A stretch of 64,000 nt of DNA. It comes from Artemisia argyi (lineage: Eukaryota; Streptophyta; Magnoliopsida; Asterales; Asteraceae). Both the position numbers and the translations under genes were made by a program. Numbering within the stretch: the first letter of the stretch is position 1; every line of letters begins with the position of its first letter. The stretch covers positions 66,590,440-66,654,439 of the forward strand of contig CM060702.1 in the NCBI GenBank assembly GCA_030686995.1, read 5' to 3'. The notes below the pieces were generated by a model. The model was not told the origin of the DNA. It worked only from the letters and a program-made list of their open reading frames with translations, and ran no database searches. Below are positions 38,301-49,114 of this stretch, piece by piece.

Positions 38301-38786
38301 TAAATGGATTTTGGGTTTATTGTTTGGACCAGGATTGTTGTAGTTATAGTTTAGTTTTTAGAAAATGACAAGGACCAAAATTGTAGATTTATAAAGCTCA
38401 AGGACCAATTGTGCAATTTTGTAAACTTCAAGGACCTCTTCAGTAAATTATTCAAAGGATCAATTGTGGCAAGTGATGATTCCTCAAGGTATAATTTGAC
38501 ACTTTTGAGCGTAAATATGATCCGATATTGAGAATCCTTCCCCGACCTCGACTCTTTATACTCTTTCCATCTCTCGTGCTCGTGTTTGTTGCTTTTGCTT
38601 GATTTTTGTCCATTTCTGCAATACCCGTACCTGCTACTTTTGCTTGATTTTTGTCCATTTCTACAATACCCGTACCTGCACATGTAAAAACACAAAACAA
38701 CATATTTTTGGTATTTATAGTCGGGTTTTTGGTCGTTTTGGTTCGATATTTTAGGTATAAAGGTATGTGTAAATTAACACATACCA
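35379..38786 (-). repeat. Element C 3' LTR (left)
   Basis: 3408 bp, TG...CA bounded. It is nearly identical to the copy-1 LTR at 11353-14760 because of the segmental duplication, and visibly more different from its partner at 43060-46447 (for example around 44350-44370). The two LTRs therefore separated well before the tandem duplication. Confidence 0.9.
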
Positions 38787-40845
38787 AACTCCCCCAGACT
38801 AAGGTATTGTCGTGTCCTCACGCAATGTGATCAATTCACGCTTTTGGGATAAATAATTTTAAAACTCTTCCTACTATCTTTGTAAAGTAGCAAGGAGGTT
38901 CGAAAGAAGTAATAAAATCATTTATTCCCGCAAACGCTCCGTTTTCCAAAATTTTCCCTTTATTCCACTTTCACTCTCTATTTTTGTACTTTTCATACTT
39001 CATTTCTTGTGACGGTTTGTTGAACTTTCATTATTATGCAATAATTATTAGGGTCAACGAGTAGAAACACTTTTCATAGAAAAGTGACCGTACGGATGAA
39101 AATCGTCATCCTTGATTTTTTACGAGTCCCCAAACTAAGCGTACAAACGAGATCACAACTTATCTACAAATTAGATGCTAACACTACTCATAATAGTTAC
39201 TTGTGGAAACTCCTTACTCCCATGTCCTAAGTTTTTGTATCTCAATATTTTATTTTTGTTGAGAAATGAATTTCTTCATATTTTCTCGTTTCACTATATT
39301 TAAGTCTGATAGTGGCACCTAAGTTTAAACGATAAGTAGTTATTCATTTTCTCTTAAGAACCACTGCAATAGAAATTCGGTCCACATCAAGGAATTTTTG
39401 GTACATACAATATCATACATATAAGTTGCGGAGTACTACACGTGCACCTCATGTGTCCAATTCAGAATTACACACATGCACCTCACGCGCCAACTACTTA
39501 TTTACATTCAAACTCTTATTTAACATAACTTTCAACTTTCACTTTTTTCATTTTTCATTTTTTTTCACATTTTTTTCTTTCTTGACTTTTCTTATAACAT
39601 CAATGGAAGCTTATCGGGTAGCTCCAAAACCACATAGATAATCAACTTTTGACTTTTGATTTTTTCACTTTTGCTCTTATTTTTGATGTTCCTTGATATG
39701 TACCCAACTTTTAAAGCAAAAATTCTCTTAAGAAAACAAAGAACTAAATATTATTCAAACCGAAATACCACTAATTAACCTAGAACATCTATTATATATT
39801 GGTGACGTATCTGATGGGAGTAAAAAGCCACAAGTACTTCTCATGAGCTCTAAAGAGAATCACTACTCCACGTTTAGCATCTAATTTTCTAAATAAACTC
39901 TATCATTTCTCGCTCTTCGCAATTTAAGATTCCAAATAATGAAACCCGTGAATACTTAGCCGATAATCAGCCACGCATATATAAAGTCAGTTACGGATAC
40001 TTGCAAATTCTAGAAGAAGAATTCGCGTTTTCTAGCTCCTGATGTAAAAGACTAGCGAAAGCTTTTAAGCTGCGCATGTATAAAGTCAAGTACGGGAACT
40101 TGCAGATTCTTAAGAAAGAATTCGCATTTTATAGTTCCTTGTGTACAAGACTAGCACAAGCTTATGTGATTATCATTGGTTAAGGAAACAAGCTAGGGCT
40201 CAACACGCCCGGTCAAGTCAAAATATTTATTCCTACTCTCGCCAGCAAGAAAGTTAACAAGGTGTCAAAACACTTATTCAAACTTTATTATATTTTTGCA
40301 CAACTTTTTCAACTTTTTTCATTTTTTTGTGCTTTTTCATGACGTTTTCATTCATTTTCTTCAAAATTTTTCAAAATTTTCAATTTTTTTTATTTTTTAT
40401 TTTTGGTGAAAAAATGGAGTTGCGAGAGTTCACGACAAAGTGCAAGGCAAAAATCAGATCGAAAGATCACCCCCAGACTAAAACGAAACATTGTCCTCAA
40501 TGTTTAAAAGGTAAGGGTTCTCCTACATAAATCTAAGGCCGTTTATTAATTATGCCAAAAGATAAACGTTAGTCGATAAGATTTTAGGATATATGGATAA
40601 GCAACAAATGATGAAACTCGAGTGGAGACAAAACAACGAGCATGAGAGTCTTCATTATTCGGACAAATCCTGGACATTCACAACAACAAGTACAAAACAT
40701 GATAAAATGGAAGAGGTAGCCCTCCTCACGTCACTTTAGAAAGAAAATAGAAATTTAAGGAGATGAAAAGGATAAGCATGGGGTGCCTCCCACGAAGCGC
40801 TTGTTTTTGTTCACCGAGTCACATGAGCTTGACTCGATCCCCGAA
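38787..40845 (-). other. Element C polypurine tract and non-coding 3' internal region
   Basis: Polypurine tract at 38787-38803. The next 2 kb has no convincing ORF: long T-rich runs near 39535-39600 and 40290-40410, a diverged 99-base tandem duplication at 39970-40164, and a GGGAGGC hairpin at 40779-40792, just beyond the stop of the ORF. Sequence after 39164 is present once in the window. Confidence 0.75.
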
Positions 40846-42570
40846 TTAATTCGTCCTTGGGGAGAGCAGATAGAACGGACACCCGGCATTATAAACGGAG
40901 ATGCCGGGGTCAAAGATGGTATCCTCACTCCCGGTGGAGTGGAAAAGTGAAGAAATGAGGGGATAAGAAAAGAATGGGTGAAACACTCGGATGGTAAAAG
41001 CATAAACATCATCAGAATCATGGGTGGGTAAAATATCAAGCACGGGATCATCAGGATCATAAGTCTCGTCCACCACTCCAAGAATATCTTTATCCGTATC
41101 TGATTCATAATCTACATGTAAATCGGAAAGAATATTTCTTTGAAGGCCATTCTCGTCATTCTCAATACCCGGTGGTATCAAGTCATCCGTAGCAGGAAAT
41201 AGATCGGCATCCTCTAAAAGAGGGTCACGTAACGGATTATCAGAAATAGGTATAGAGTCGATCTCAAAAGTAAAGCATTCATAATCCAGAAGAGAGATAT
41301 CAGCATGAATAGTGGGACTGCCACTACTCGTCTCTTCAAATCGAAAGATTTCAAGCTCGGGTAAGAAATCTCTATCCATAACGGGGATAGGAGAAGAAGT
41401 AGGAGGATCATTCAATGCCTCAATTCGAGAGATAAGAAGATTGACATTCAATAATGTTTCACGTAAAGCTTCATCTTGTATTTCCATATCAACATCTTCA
41501 TCATTCTCTTCTTCTAAATTGACGAGCTCAGAAGGTTCTTCATCAACATAATCGATTTCTCCACAAGATATAGAATCGTCATCGTCAAGATCGAAGAATT
41601 TTTCAACACGATTATCATCAAACGGTATATCATTCGTATCAACATGATTATCAAGACGATTATTTTCAACAAATTCACCATCACCGTTAGAAATTTCCCC
41701 GGACTCACTTGGGATTGGGACAAGGTTCTCAACACTAGACTTATTGAATTCGTCCGATTCCGTTGCCGGAATAGTGTTTAGATGTTCGTCCCCCATTTTT
41801 AGAGAGTCCTCGGGTTCTACGGAAGGAGAGATAGATTCTTTTTGAGGGTTAAGAACAATCGTAATCATGGAATCATCATCGTCGTACATACAACACTCAC
41901 AAAATTGAGCTTTTCTTTCTTCGGCAAGAAGTTCTTCCATTGATTTCACATGAGGCTCAGGAGTATGTGTATAACGATTAGCCACCCACTCTTTTAACGT
42001 CTCGATAATGGATTTCATTTCATCAATTAATTCAATCGGAACTTGAAACTTATTGGGAACTTGTGGGGGTTGGTTAAAACCATGAGAATCGTAATATGAA
42101 TTCGGCTCATAAAAATTTTCAGACGATCCCCCACAATGTTCAAAATTTGATGTATTTTGAAATGAATTATTATTGGAATACGGGTCTTGCTCATAAGAGT
42201 TTTGATAAAGAGGATTGAAATCATTTTGAGGATAATTATCAAAGCTCGGATCGTAAGCGTAAGTCGTGTCAGCACTCGGGGCATAGCACATACAATTAGC
42301 GTATCCACATTCATTACAGAAACATACCCCACAAGGCACTCCTTCTTCGGAAGGGTTTCCACAATTATAGCAATTAAACGAAGGTGGTGGTGGTGTTGGA
42401 TAGAAATCGGGAACGTTTGACGGATTGTTGAACGATCTTTGATCATACGTGGGAGAATTACAATTCCAACAAACTCCATCATTAATATTATCACCACATT
42501 GGTCGCACGTACACCACACACACAACCCTCCGAAGAACGGTTCTCCACAATTATAACAAATCGGATCCAT
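40846..42570 (-). CDS. Element C ORF: twin zinc-ribbon, acidic accessory protein (574 aa)
   Basis: The only long open ORF of element C, with no stops or frameshifts. Residues 1-37 contain four Cys pairs (5/8, 17/20, 22/25, 34/37). Residues 67-95 repeat the arrangement (67/70, 80/83, 85/88, 93/95) after a Pro-rich linker, so the N-terminus looks like two treble-clef or zinc-ribbon modules made by internal duplication. Residues 100-190 are Asn/Tyr/Pro-rich, then comes a short helical stretch. From about 225 to 530 the protein is strongly Asp/Glu-rich and includes the block M-G-D-E-H-L-N-T-I-P-A-T-E-S-D. The C-terminus has a hydrophobic stretch (H-P-F-F-S-Y-P-L-I) and G-S-E-D-T-I-F-D-P-G-I at 547-557. 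I recall related ORFs in annotated Tanacetum retroelement proteins; no enzyme motif is visible. Roles such as nucleic-acid or histone binding are speculation. Confidence 0.8.
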   Translation of the reverse strand: MDPICYNCGEPFFGGLCVWCTCDQCGDNINDGVCWNCNSPTYDQRSFNNPSNVPDFYPTPPPPSFNCYNCGNPSEEGVPCGVCFCNECGYANCMCYAPSADTTYAYDPSFDNYPQNDFNPLYQNSYEQDPYSNNNSFQNTSNFEHCGGSSENFYEPNSYYDSHGFNQPPQVPNKFQVPIELIDEMKSIIETLKEWVANRYTHTPEPHVKSMEELLAEERKAQFCECCMYDDDDSMITIVLNPQKESISPSVEPEDSLKMGDEHLNTIPATESDEFNKSSVENLVPIPSESGEISNGDGEFVENNRLDNHVDTNDIPFDDNRVEKFFDLDDDDSISCGEIDYVDEEPSELVNLEEENDEDVDMEIQDEALRETLLNVNLLISRIEALNDPPTSSPIPVMDRDFLPELEIFRFEETSSGSPTIHADISLLDYECFTFEIDSIPISDNPLRDPLLEDADLFPATDDLIPPGIENDENGLQRNILSDLHVDYESDTDKDILGVVDETYDPDDPVLDILPTHDSDDVYAFTIRVFHPFFSYPLISSLFHSTGSEDTIFDPGISVYNAGCPFYLLSPRTN

Positions 42571-43059
42571 AAGAATTAAACATAAGAGGGTTTGAGAAAA
42601 AGAATCAAATTTTAGAGGATAAGAAGATTATTTTTGGTTTTTATATTTATAAAAAAAAACAAATCACAAAAACTTTTATTTTCTTTATTTTCTTTTTGTA
42701 AAACGTTACGTTAATTGAAACCATTTCTTTCAAAACCATGCGCGACGAAACGAGAGAAACGAATTTTCCCGAGTAATCGGTTGTTGAATTGAAGTAATCC
42801 GATAAACAACTAATTTCACGTTTTTGTTATATTGTGAGACTTTTTTGGTTTACAACGCCTTTCCTTTCGGTCGAGTCGAGGCTGTAAATTTTATTATTAT
42901 TTTTTTGTATTTTGTAAACACTTTAGGAAAAGTGTTTTGAATTTTTCAATTTTTATAGAAATATATATACAAAGTAGAGGAAGGCTTAACAAAACATGAT
43001 TTTTAAAAACGATATTCAAAAACTCACTTCGACTTTCCCTGGCAGCGGTGCCAAAATTT
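42571..43059 (-). other. Element C leader and primer-binding site
   Basis: Primer site on the minus strand TGGCACCGCTGCCAGGGA at 43036-43053, separated from the LTR by six bases. The leader is non-coding. Its first part matches the leader of B at 11103-11300, and a stretch near 42652-42713 matches the opposite strand at 46568-46620 in the continuation of B. Confidence 0.8.
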
Positions 43060-46000
43060 TGATGTAGTCGTTTTAGTATAGGTTTATTTGTTACCGAAGA
43101 AATACTCGTGAAAGTATTTCCCGGGTCGTGTCCCAACGAAGGTAGAATGGAATCTTAGAATATCGATTGCGAAACCGTGTCGTGAAAAGTCGTGAATGTG
43201 AAATATGTGAATGAGAAACTCAATGAATAGCAAGAATCACAAAATATGCAGAATGAACAAGCTAGTTATGCACCAAAGTTCAAAACGTAAAAACGGAAAT
43301 GCAACGCAAAATTTAAACATAACGTACGAAATAAAACGTGACTTTTATACTAAAAACGATCCTACAAATGTGAAACAATTTTCTGAAAATCTTAAACTAT
43401 TAAAAAGAATTTTGAGAAAAAGAAAAATATTTTTATGGCTTTTTATTTATTTTCTCTTTATTGAATTAAAAAGTAATTAAAAATTAAGGAAATTGTAAAA
43501 AATAATGGGAAAAATATAAAATCTATTCTGAAAAATATAATAAAAGATTTATCTAAAATATTTTTGTATTTTTAAAAACTTTTTCTGATTTTTTTTATTG
43601 CTTTTTGTTTATTAAAAAGGATTTAAAAATGATTAATAATAAAGGAAAATTAAGAAAAATAGTAAATCAACTAGGAAAAATCTGAAAAAATTCTGGAAAA
43701 TCTAAAATATTATTCTAATACTAGGAAAAATAAGAAAGTTTAAATAAGCCCACTAATAAGCAGTTTGGACACAATAAGCAGTTTGAATAAGCGCTTAGAA
43801 TAAGCACTTCTACATAAAATCGCACCAAAAGCTTAGGGAATGTGTAATGGACCTAAACAAACTTAATGCAGCTCAAAAATCTCAAATAAGCTTTGCCTGT
43901 AAGCCAGAAAGTTCAGCCGCATGTCCTATGTTACTATAGCAAATAGTGTGTAAACCTTCAACTTGTAGGCACAAATAAGCAGTCTAAATAAGCTCTAAAC
44001 ATCAAGTTAAGCACAAAATCAAGAAGCTAGCTGTAAAATCTATCCAACGAGCCAAAAATCACACAATTGTGAGCTTATATGAGCTTATGAGGGGCTGTTG
44101 AAACGGGCTTGTTGGGACAGAGCAAGAGCAGGCCAATTAAGCAATGTGCAACCCTAAAGGGTGAATATTCAAGCTGGTCAAAAGCTGATTAAAAGTTGTT
44201 CTAAACATTCATAAAAGTGGAAATCAACTAGAACAGAAATCAAGCATCTACCATAACAAATTGGAGATCATATAAGCCAATAGTGAAAATTACAAGTCAT
44301 GAGCTAAAGAGGTAAAAAGCTAACTGATGTAAATGGGTTCAAAGCATTAATACCAGATATAAAGCTTATACTCTAAACCATAATGGAGCAATTGAAATAG
44401 CTATAACAACTAAAATCTAAGTATTCTACTAGAAGCTATGTTAATGCGATATGGAACCTGGAATTTGCACAATTACTAGGAAAGGTACAAAACTCACTAA
44501 ATATACTGAGACTAGATCACAGTCTATCACTAAAGCTGATATAAAACAAATAGGATCAAGGGAAATAACTAAAACAGGTTTTTACCACACTAGATCTAGT
44601 GTCCCAAACAACCCTAAAATCTGTTAATTAACAATACTAGCTGCAGAATTAAACCAATATTTGATTATATAGTGACTAAAACAGATGTAAAAACAATTAA
44701 CTAAACTAAACCACCCATAAATTCCAACAATAAGCATCAGGTACACAGAATTGTAGTTCTACTAATAATGAAAAAGTGTGAAAACCAAATGAAATAGTAA
44801 CAACCCAAAGCATTCAGAAAGCATACAATAAGTGATAAAAGACTAAAATTAACAAGAATGAGCAGATCTAAACTAAATAAACAAGTTCTAATATATCTAA
44901 AAGAGAATTGCATATAACACTAGAAAAATGTAAATGAGACTTACAATTGCAACCTCAGCTGAACAGAGGTTTCATTTGACCAAAGCCTATCTTTAGATAG
45001 GATCAAAACAACCCAGAAATCTATGAACTAAACACCAGAGATAACCAGAATCTCCATCATGAATCCCTTTGACTTCCGTTGACTAATGAATTTGAATCAA
45101 TGTTACCAGAAACAATGGGATAAAACTCACTAAAAGCTATTGTTGAGCTTTATGTAATAGAAATGAAACTTAAAATCAGATTATTTAAAGCATAAGAAAG
45201 CATTAAAAGAGAAATTTAAAGTAAATTGAACAAAATATTGAGATGAACATTGAAATTTCATAAAGTGAAATTGGAATACAGGGCTTGAAAAGTACGAGAA
45301 CAGGTATTATAAGCTAAAAATAAGCTAAAGCTAATACTAATTAAGCTAATTTGCTCCTAAGCTACACTAAACTACCCTACACCTAATAGCTAACAGCTTC
45401 AAAATGATGTGAATAGGGTCCTTTTATAGCCTTGAGGAGGAGTGAGGGTCTCATCTGCCAGGTTGGCGATCCACACAACTTTGTGTTTCTTTTGAGCTCA
45501 TCAAAACCGTTTGATCATCTACCCATCATTATAGCCCTTGGATTAAATTATGACCTGTTCCCTCCAATCAGAGTCTGCCAATCGTCCAGCATGTCATTCC
45601 TTATGATGCAAATTCTCTGTCTTGTCAGCAATTCTAGAAGCAGTATCCAAGGCAAAAGGATGAGGTGGTGTGTCCAATTGTTGACTGCCATGTGTCCTAA
45701 TAGTTTGATTATTCTCTTAGTCATGCTCCAATCACGTGGGAAAGGCTTCTAGATGGTTTAATTAAAGGTCAATTGTTGTGACTTGAGGTAATGTGAAAAG
45801 TAAAAATCTAGGGTTCGTGGTGAGGGAATGAAGAAGGTGTACGGGGTGTAAAAAGGGTGGAGGGAATAGTTATATATTTTTATTACTGTTTTGGCTATTT
45901 GACCCGAGGTAGAGATATTGACCGAGGGTAAATTGGGCTTTGGAGTTGGTTTTGGGCTTGGTAAATGGATTTTGGGTTTATTGTTTGGACCAGGATTGTT

Positions 46001-46447
46001 CTAGTTATAGTTTAGTTTTTAGAAAATGACAAGGACCAAAATTGTAGACTTATAAAGCTCAAGGACCAATTGTGCAATTTTGTAAACTTCAAGGACCTCT
46101 TCAGTAAATTATTCAAAGGATCAATTGTGGCAAGTGATGATTCCTCAAGGTATAATTTGACACTTTTGAGCGTAAATATGATCCGATATTGAGAATCCTT
46201 CCCCGACCTCGACTCTTTATACTCTTTCCATCTCTCGTGCTCGTGTTTGTTGCTTTTGCTTGATTTTTGTCCATTTCTACAATACCCTTACCTGCTGCTT
46301 TTGCTTGATTTTTGTCCATTTCTACAATACCCGTACCTGCACATGTAAAAACACAAAACAACATATTTTTGGTATTTATAGTCGGGTTTTTGGTCATTTT
46401 GGTTTGATATTTTAGGTATAAAGGTATGTGTAAATTAACACATACCA
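43060..46447 (-). repeat. Element C 5' LTR (right)
   Basis: 3388 bp with TATA box at 45422-45428. Small indels and substitutions distinguish it from the left LTR throughout. It ends at CATACCA, and the next bases do not continue element C. Confidence 0.9.
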
Positions 46448-46898
46448 CTACTCTTTTACTACAACCAAATAAACGGGGAATACGGAGGTCTTGACATTAA
46501 ATTGCAGACCGAAGAGAGATCCACTCTTCTCTCCTGCTCCGCTGCGCGTAGTAATAGAGGAAACGGTTACGAATAACGTAACGGTTACAAAAAGAAAATA
46601 AAAGTTTTGTGATTTGTTTTTCAATAAATTAAAAAGCCAAAAATAATTCCCAACCAAAAATAAAAAAAGATTTTCTTTTTCTTTTTCTTTTTCATTTTAA
46701 ATTTGGTGTATGAACACCCGCTCATCTTCTGAAAGTCTTATTTCTCCATTTTCTAATCCCGAAAGGGTAATAGGTCATAAGCACCGGGTTCATTTCCCAA
46801 CCGTTGAGGAAATGAACCAAAATGATCAAAACATGGGAACCAGGTCTTGATGATAGGGGCTTTGGATAGGAGGGCTCCTGGGGCCACCACATGATGTT
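46448..46898 (+). mobile_element. Element B continuation: leader and start of gag
   Basis: Non-coding leader followed by a gag start at 46710. The leader part at 46568-46620 matches the element C leader in inverted orientation, as expected if this is the rest of the plus-strand element B interrupted by C. It is cut at 46898 by element D, with ATGTT as the expected target-site pentamer. Confidence 0.65.
46710..46850 (+). pseudogene. Element B gag, N-terminal fragment
   Basis: A 46-residue frame beginning M-N-T-R-S-S-S-E and containing a P-E-R-V-I-G-like block, as in the start of Tat-type gag proteins I remember from Tanacetum. It ends in a TGA at 46848-46850, and the downstream bases to 46898 look like a degraded continuation before element D. 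Too short for domain assignment; the call rests on the N-terminal motif and its position after a Tat-type leader. Confidence 0.5.
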
Positions 46899-48334
46899 TG
46901 ATGAGATGAAAAGTGTTACGCTTTTAAGGGGTCATTTAAGCCTTAAATCGCGATTATATGATCAAATATTTCCTTAAATCGTTCCTTTTGTCATTTTAGG
47001 CACTTTTGAGAGGAAATCTGGAAAAGGAAGCATTTTGGACGTTTTAGAGCATAAAAGTAAAGAAAACGACAAAGTCTCAAATTATGCTGGACACAGTACT
47101 TGATGGCGTCACACTCTACTAGGTGACGGCGTTACACTCTACTAGGTGTCGGCGTCACGTGTTGACAAAGAGGTGGACGATTATTTTACACTAGACGCAC
47201 CAGAAAGGAATTTTGGAGTTAAAGAGTGACGGCGTCACGTTATAAAGCATCAAAGACGTCACGTGTTATCACAAAAGGAGACGGCCTAGAGAACATTACA
47301 AGGTGACGGTGTCAGGATTGGATATAGGCCATCAAGGAACCAGGTGACGCCATCAGAGTTGTAAAATCTATAAATACTCATTAAATTTTCATTCATAAGA
47401 GGGTGGAACTTTAGGGAGAACTTAGGGTATGAACCCTAGTCGACTTTTGCAGCTATTTTGAGGTTTCTAAACCTTTTTTCTTCCATGTTTAATTAAAGAT
47501 AAGTATTCTATCAACATTCAATATGTCTATGTGTTGTTTGATTCTATCTTACGCTTGTCTTTACATTAACATGCTAGGTTAGGTTTGTTTGTGTTTGCTT
47601 AGATGTAATGAAACCTAGCTATTGATTATTGATTGATGATTTGTTATTAATTGTTGTTGGATGAATGATATCAATGTTAGGCTTAAGAAAACTGGCTAAT
47701 CTCCTATTGGTAACATGCTTGATGTCTTAAGAAACATGAATTGGATGTGTACTATGATTAATTGGTTGTGTTGAATGCATAAGTAACTATTAATGAGGCC
47801 ATGATAGGATACTAAACATGTCGTCATAGGAAGAGATAGGATCTTATAGAGTTGGGGAAGGACGTACAAGCCCCCACTAATGATATTAAGGAGTACAACC
47901 CGTCATACACGCAATTGTAAAAAATCTATCAATCAATGAAAGATAGCTTGGGAGTAGTGAAATCTAAGTAAACACGTTTTTCTCCATATTAGTTTTTCAC
48001 ACATTTATTTTCTTGTCATTTTATTTTTATTGCATTTGTAGTTAATTGGGTTAGTTGACTAGGAACTAATTCCGCCCACTCCTTCAAAACCCGGGATTTT
48101 TACTTGCGTTCTAAAACATATAAAAATACAAAAAGAATCATCCCTCACCTCTAGACCCAATTTAGATCATTTTCAAACCTAACGAACACTATTCCCTGTG
48201 GAGAACGATCAATTCCTTGGTTCTTACCACTACAGTATGCTACATCGGTCAGGTACACTTGCCTGTCGGGGATTGTAAGCTTCTCAAGATCCCTTGAGAA
48301 GTAAAACTTTTGTGTGACAATCCAAATCGCATCA
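46899..48334 (+). repeat. Element D 5' LTR (1.4 kb)
   Basis: Plus strand, starts TGATGAGATGAAAAG and ends ATCGCATCA before the primer site. Same family as the element A LTR (shared segments near 47960-48170 and 48240-48300) but clearly diverged. It keeps the same promoter layout, with TGACG-type palindromes (47101-47355) directly before a TATA box (47368-47377). Confidence 0.85.
47101..47377 (+). promoter_or_regulatory. TGACG motif array and TATA box of element D LTR
   Basis: TGACGGCGTCA at 47227, with variants at 47101, 47123, 47147, 47306 and 47345 and a GACGTCACGTG at 47255, then CTATAAATAC at 47368-47377. The first three sites are carried on a 24-base tandem repeat. Confidence 0.6.
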
Positions 48335-48507
48335 AAGTTTTTGGCGCCACTGCCGGGGAATAGTTATTGCTTAGGTTGAATTTTATTTTTGTTAGGTCTA
48401 TTCATTGGATTCCTATCTAGTGAGATTTTTTATTTTCTTTTTATTAGGTTTTCTTTAGTTTATCTTTTTCTTTGTTCCTTTGTTCATAACCTTTACCATC
48501 TGACATC
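48335..48507 (+). other. Element D primer-binding site and leader
   Basis: TGGCGCCACTGCCGGGGA at 48342-48359 is an Arg-tRNA-type primer site, followed by a short T-rich leader and then the gag start. Confidence 0.85.
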
Positions 48508-49114
48508 ATGAAAGGTGGTAATATCTTTGATTCCATCAACTTACCACAACAAAACCCACCACAACCAAACCAACCTCCTAGAGCCCACACTTTAGGAGAG
48601 TATTCCCGTCCTAGCCACCAAGGCTATCAAAACACCATTGAGCTCACTCAAGGAGCCAATGTGTCTCCCTTGCGATCTGACATCATCCGGTTGGTGCAAA
48701 GCGGATGTGCATTCCATGGACTTCGTTCCGAAGATCCAAATCAACACCTCAAGGATTTCTTTAAAATCGTAGATTCCATATACCTTGATGTTGAAACGCG
48801 AGAGACGACCCAACTGCGTCTCTTCTAATTCTCTCTACGTGACCAAGCTAGTCAATGGCTTGAGCATTTACCCACGGGATCCAACACATCTTGGGATGAT
48901 CTCACTTCTCGTTTCCTTGCTCAATTTTTCCCACCGGGAAGAACCACCAAGTTAAGGAATGACTTCTTGATGTTCCAACAATGTCAAGGCGAAACTCTTT
49001 ACGAAGCATGGACTCGTTTCAAGCACTTACTTCAAAAGTCCCTCATCATGGAATAGATCTTTGGCTTTAAATACAAATCTTCTATGACCACATCAATCTC
49101 TCCACGAGGCAAAC
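48508..49114 (+). pseudogene. Element D Tat-type gag, stopped, frameshifted and interrupted
   Basis: Capsid precursor of a Tat-type Gypsy element. From the Met at 48508, residues 1-106 carry the conserved block F-H-G-L-R-S-E-D-P-N-Q-H-L. A TAA at 48826-48828 stands where the family has Gln. The same frame then continues with F-S-L-R-D-Q-A-S-Q-W-L and F-L-A-Q-F-F-P-P-G-R, the core of the plant retrotransposon gag domain. A one-base loss near 49037-49042 shifts the frame, and element E splits it at 49114. The remainder should lie beyond E, outside the window. Confidence 0.85.

Larger units (their letters stand above)
26458..39164. repeat. Tandem duplication unit, copy 3 (12.7 kb, truncated left)
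   Basis: This copy matches 2425-15138 of copy 1 and then runs on without a break into the unique internal region of element C (39165 onward). It is therefore the copy still attached to the original right flank. Copies 2 and 3 share several bases that differ from copy 1, for example near 4281, 5056, 7831 and 8224 of copy 1 and their counterparts. Confidence 0.95.
35379..46447 (-). mobile_element. Element C, complete non-autonomous LTR retrotransposon (11.1 kb)
   Basis: Read on the minus strand: 5' LTR 43060-46447, Arg-tRNA-type primer site 43036-43053, non-coding leader, one 574-codon ORF (42570-40846), about 2 kb of non-coding DNA, polypurine tract at 38787-38803, 3' LTR 35379-38786. It has no gag capsid, protease, RT or integrase, so it must have moved with enzymes from another element; the shared primer site and leader with element B suggest a B-type partner. 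The five bases flanking the two ends (CATTT and CTACT) do not match as a target-site duplication. Confidence 0.85.

Noticed and set aside
40846..42570. Zinc-ribbon ORF as a captured host gene
   Set aside because: No introns or plant gene family recognised, and recalled relatives are themselves in retroelements; capture remains possible but is unsupported here.
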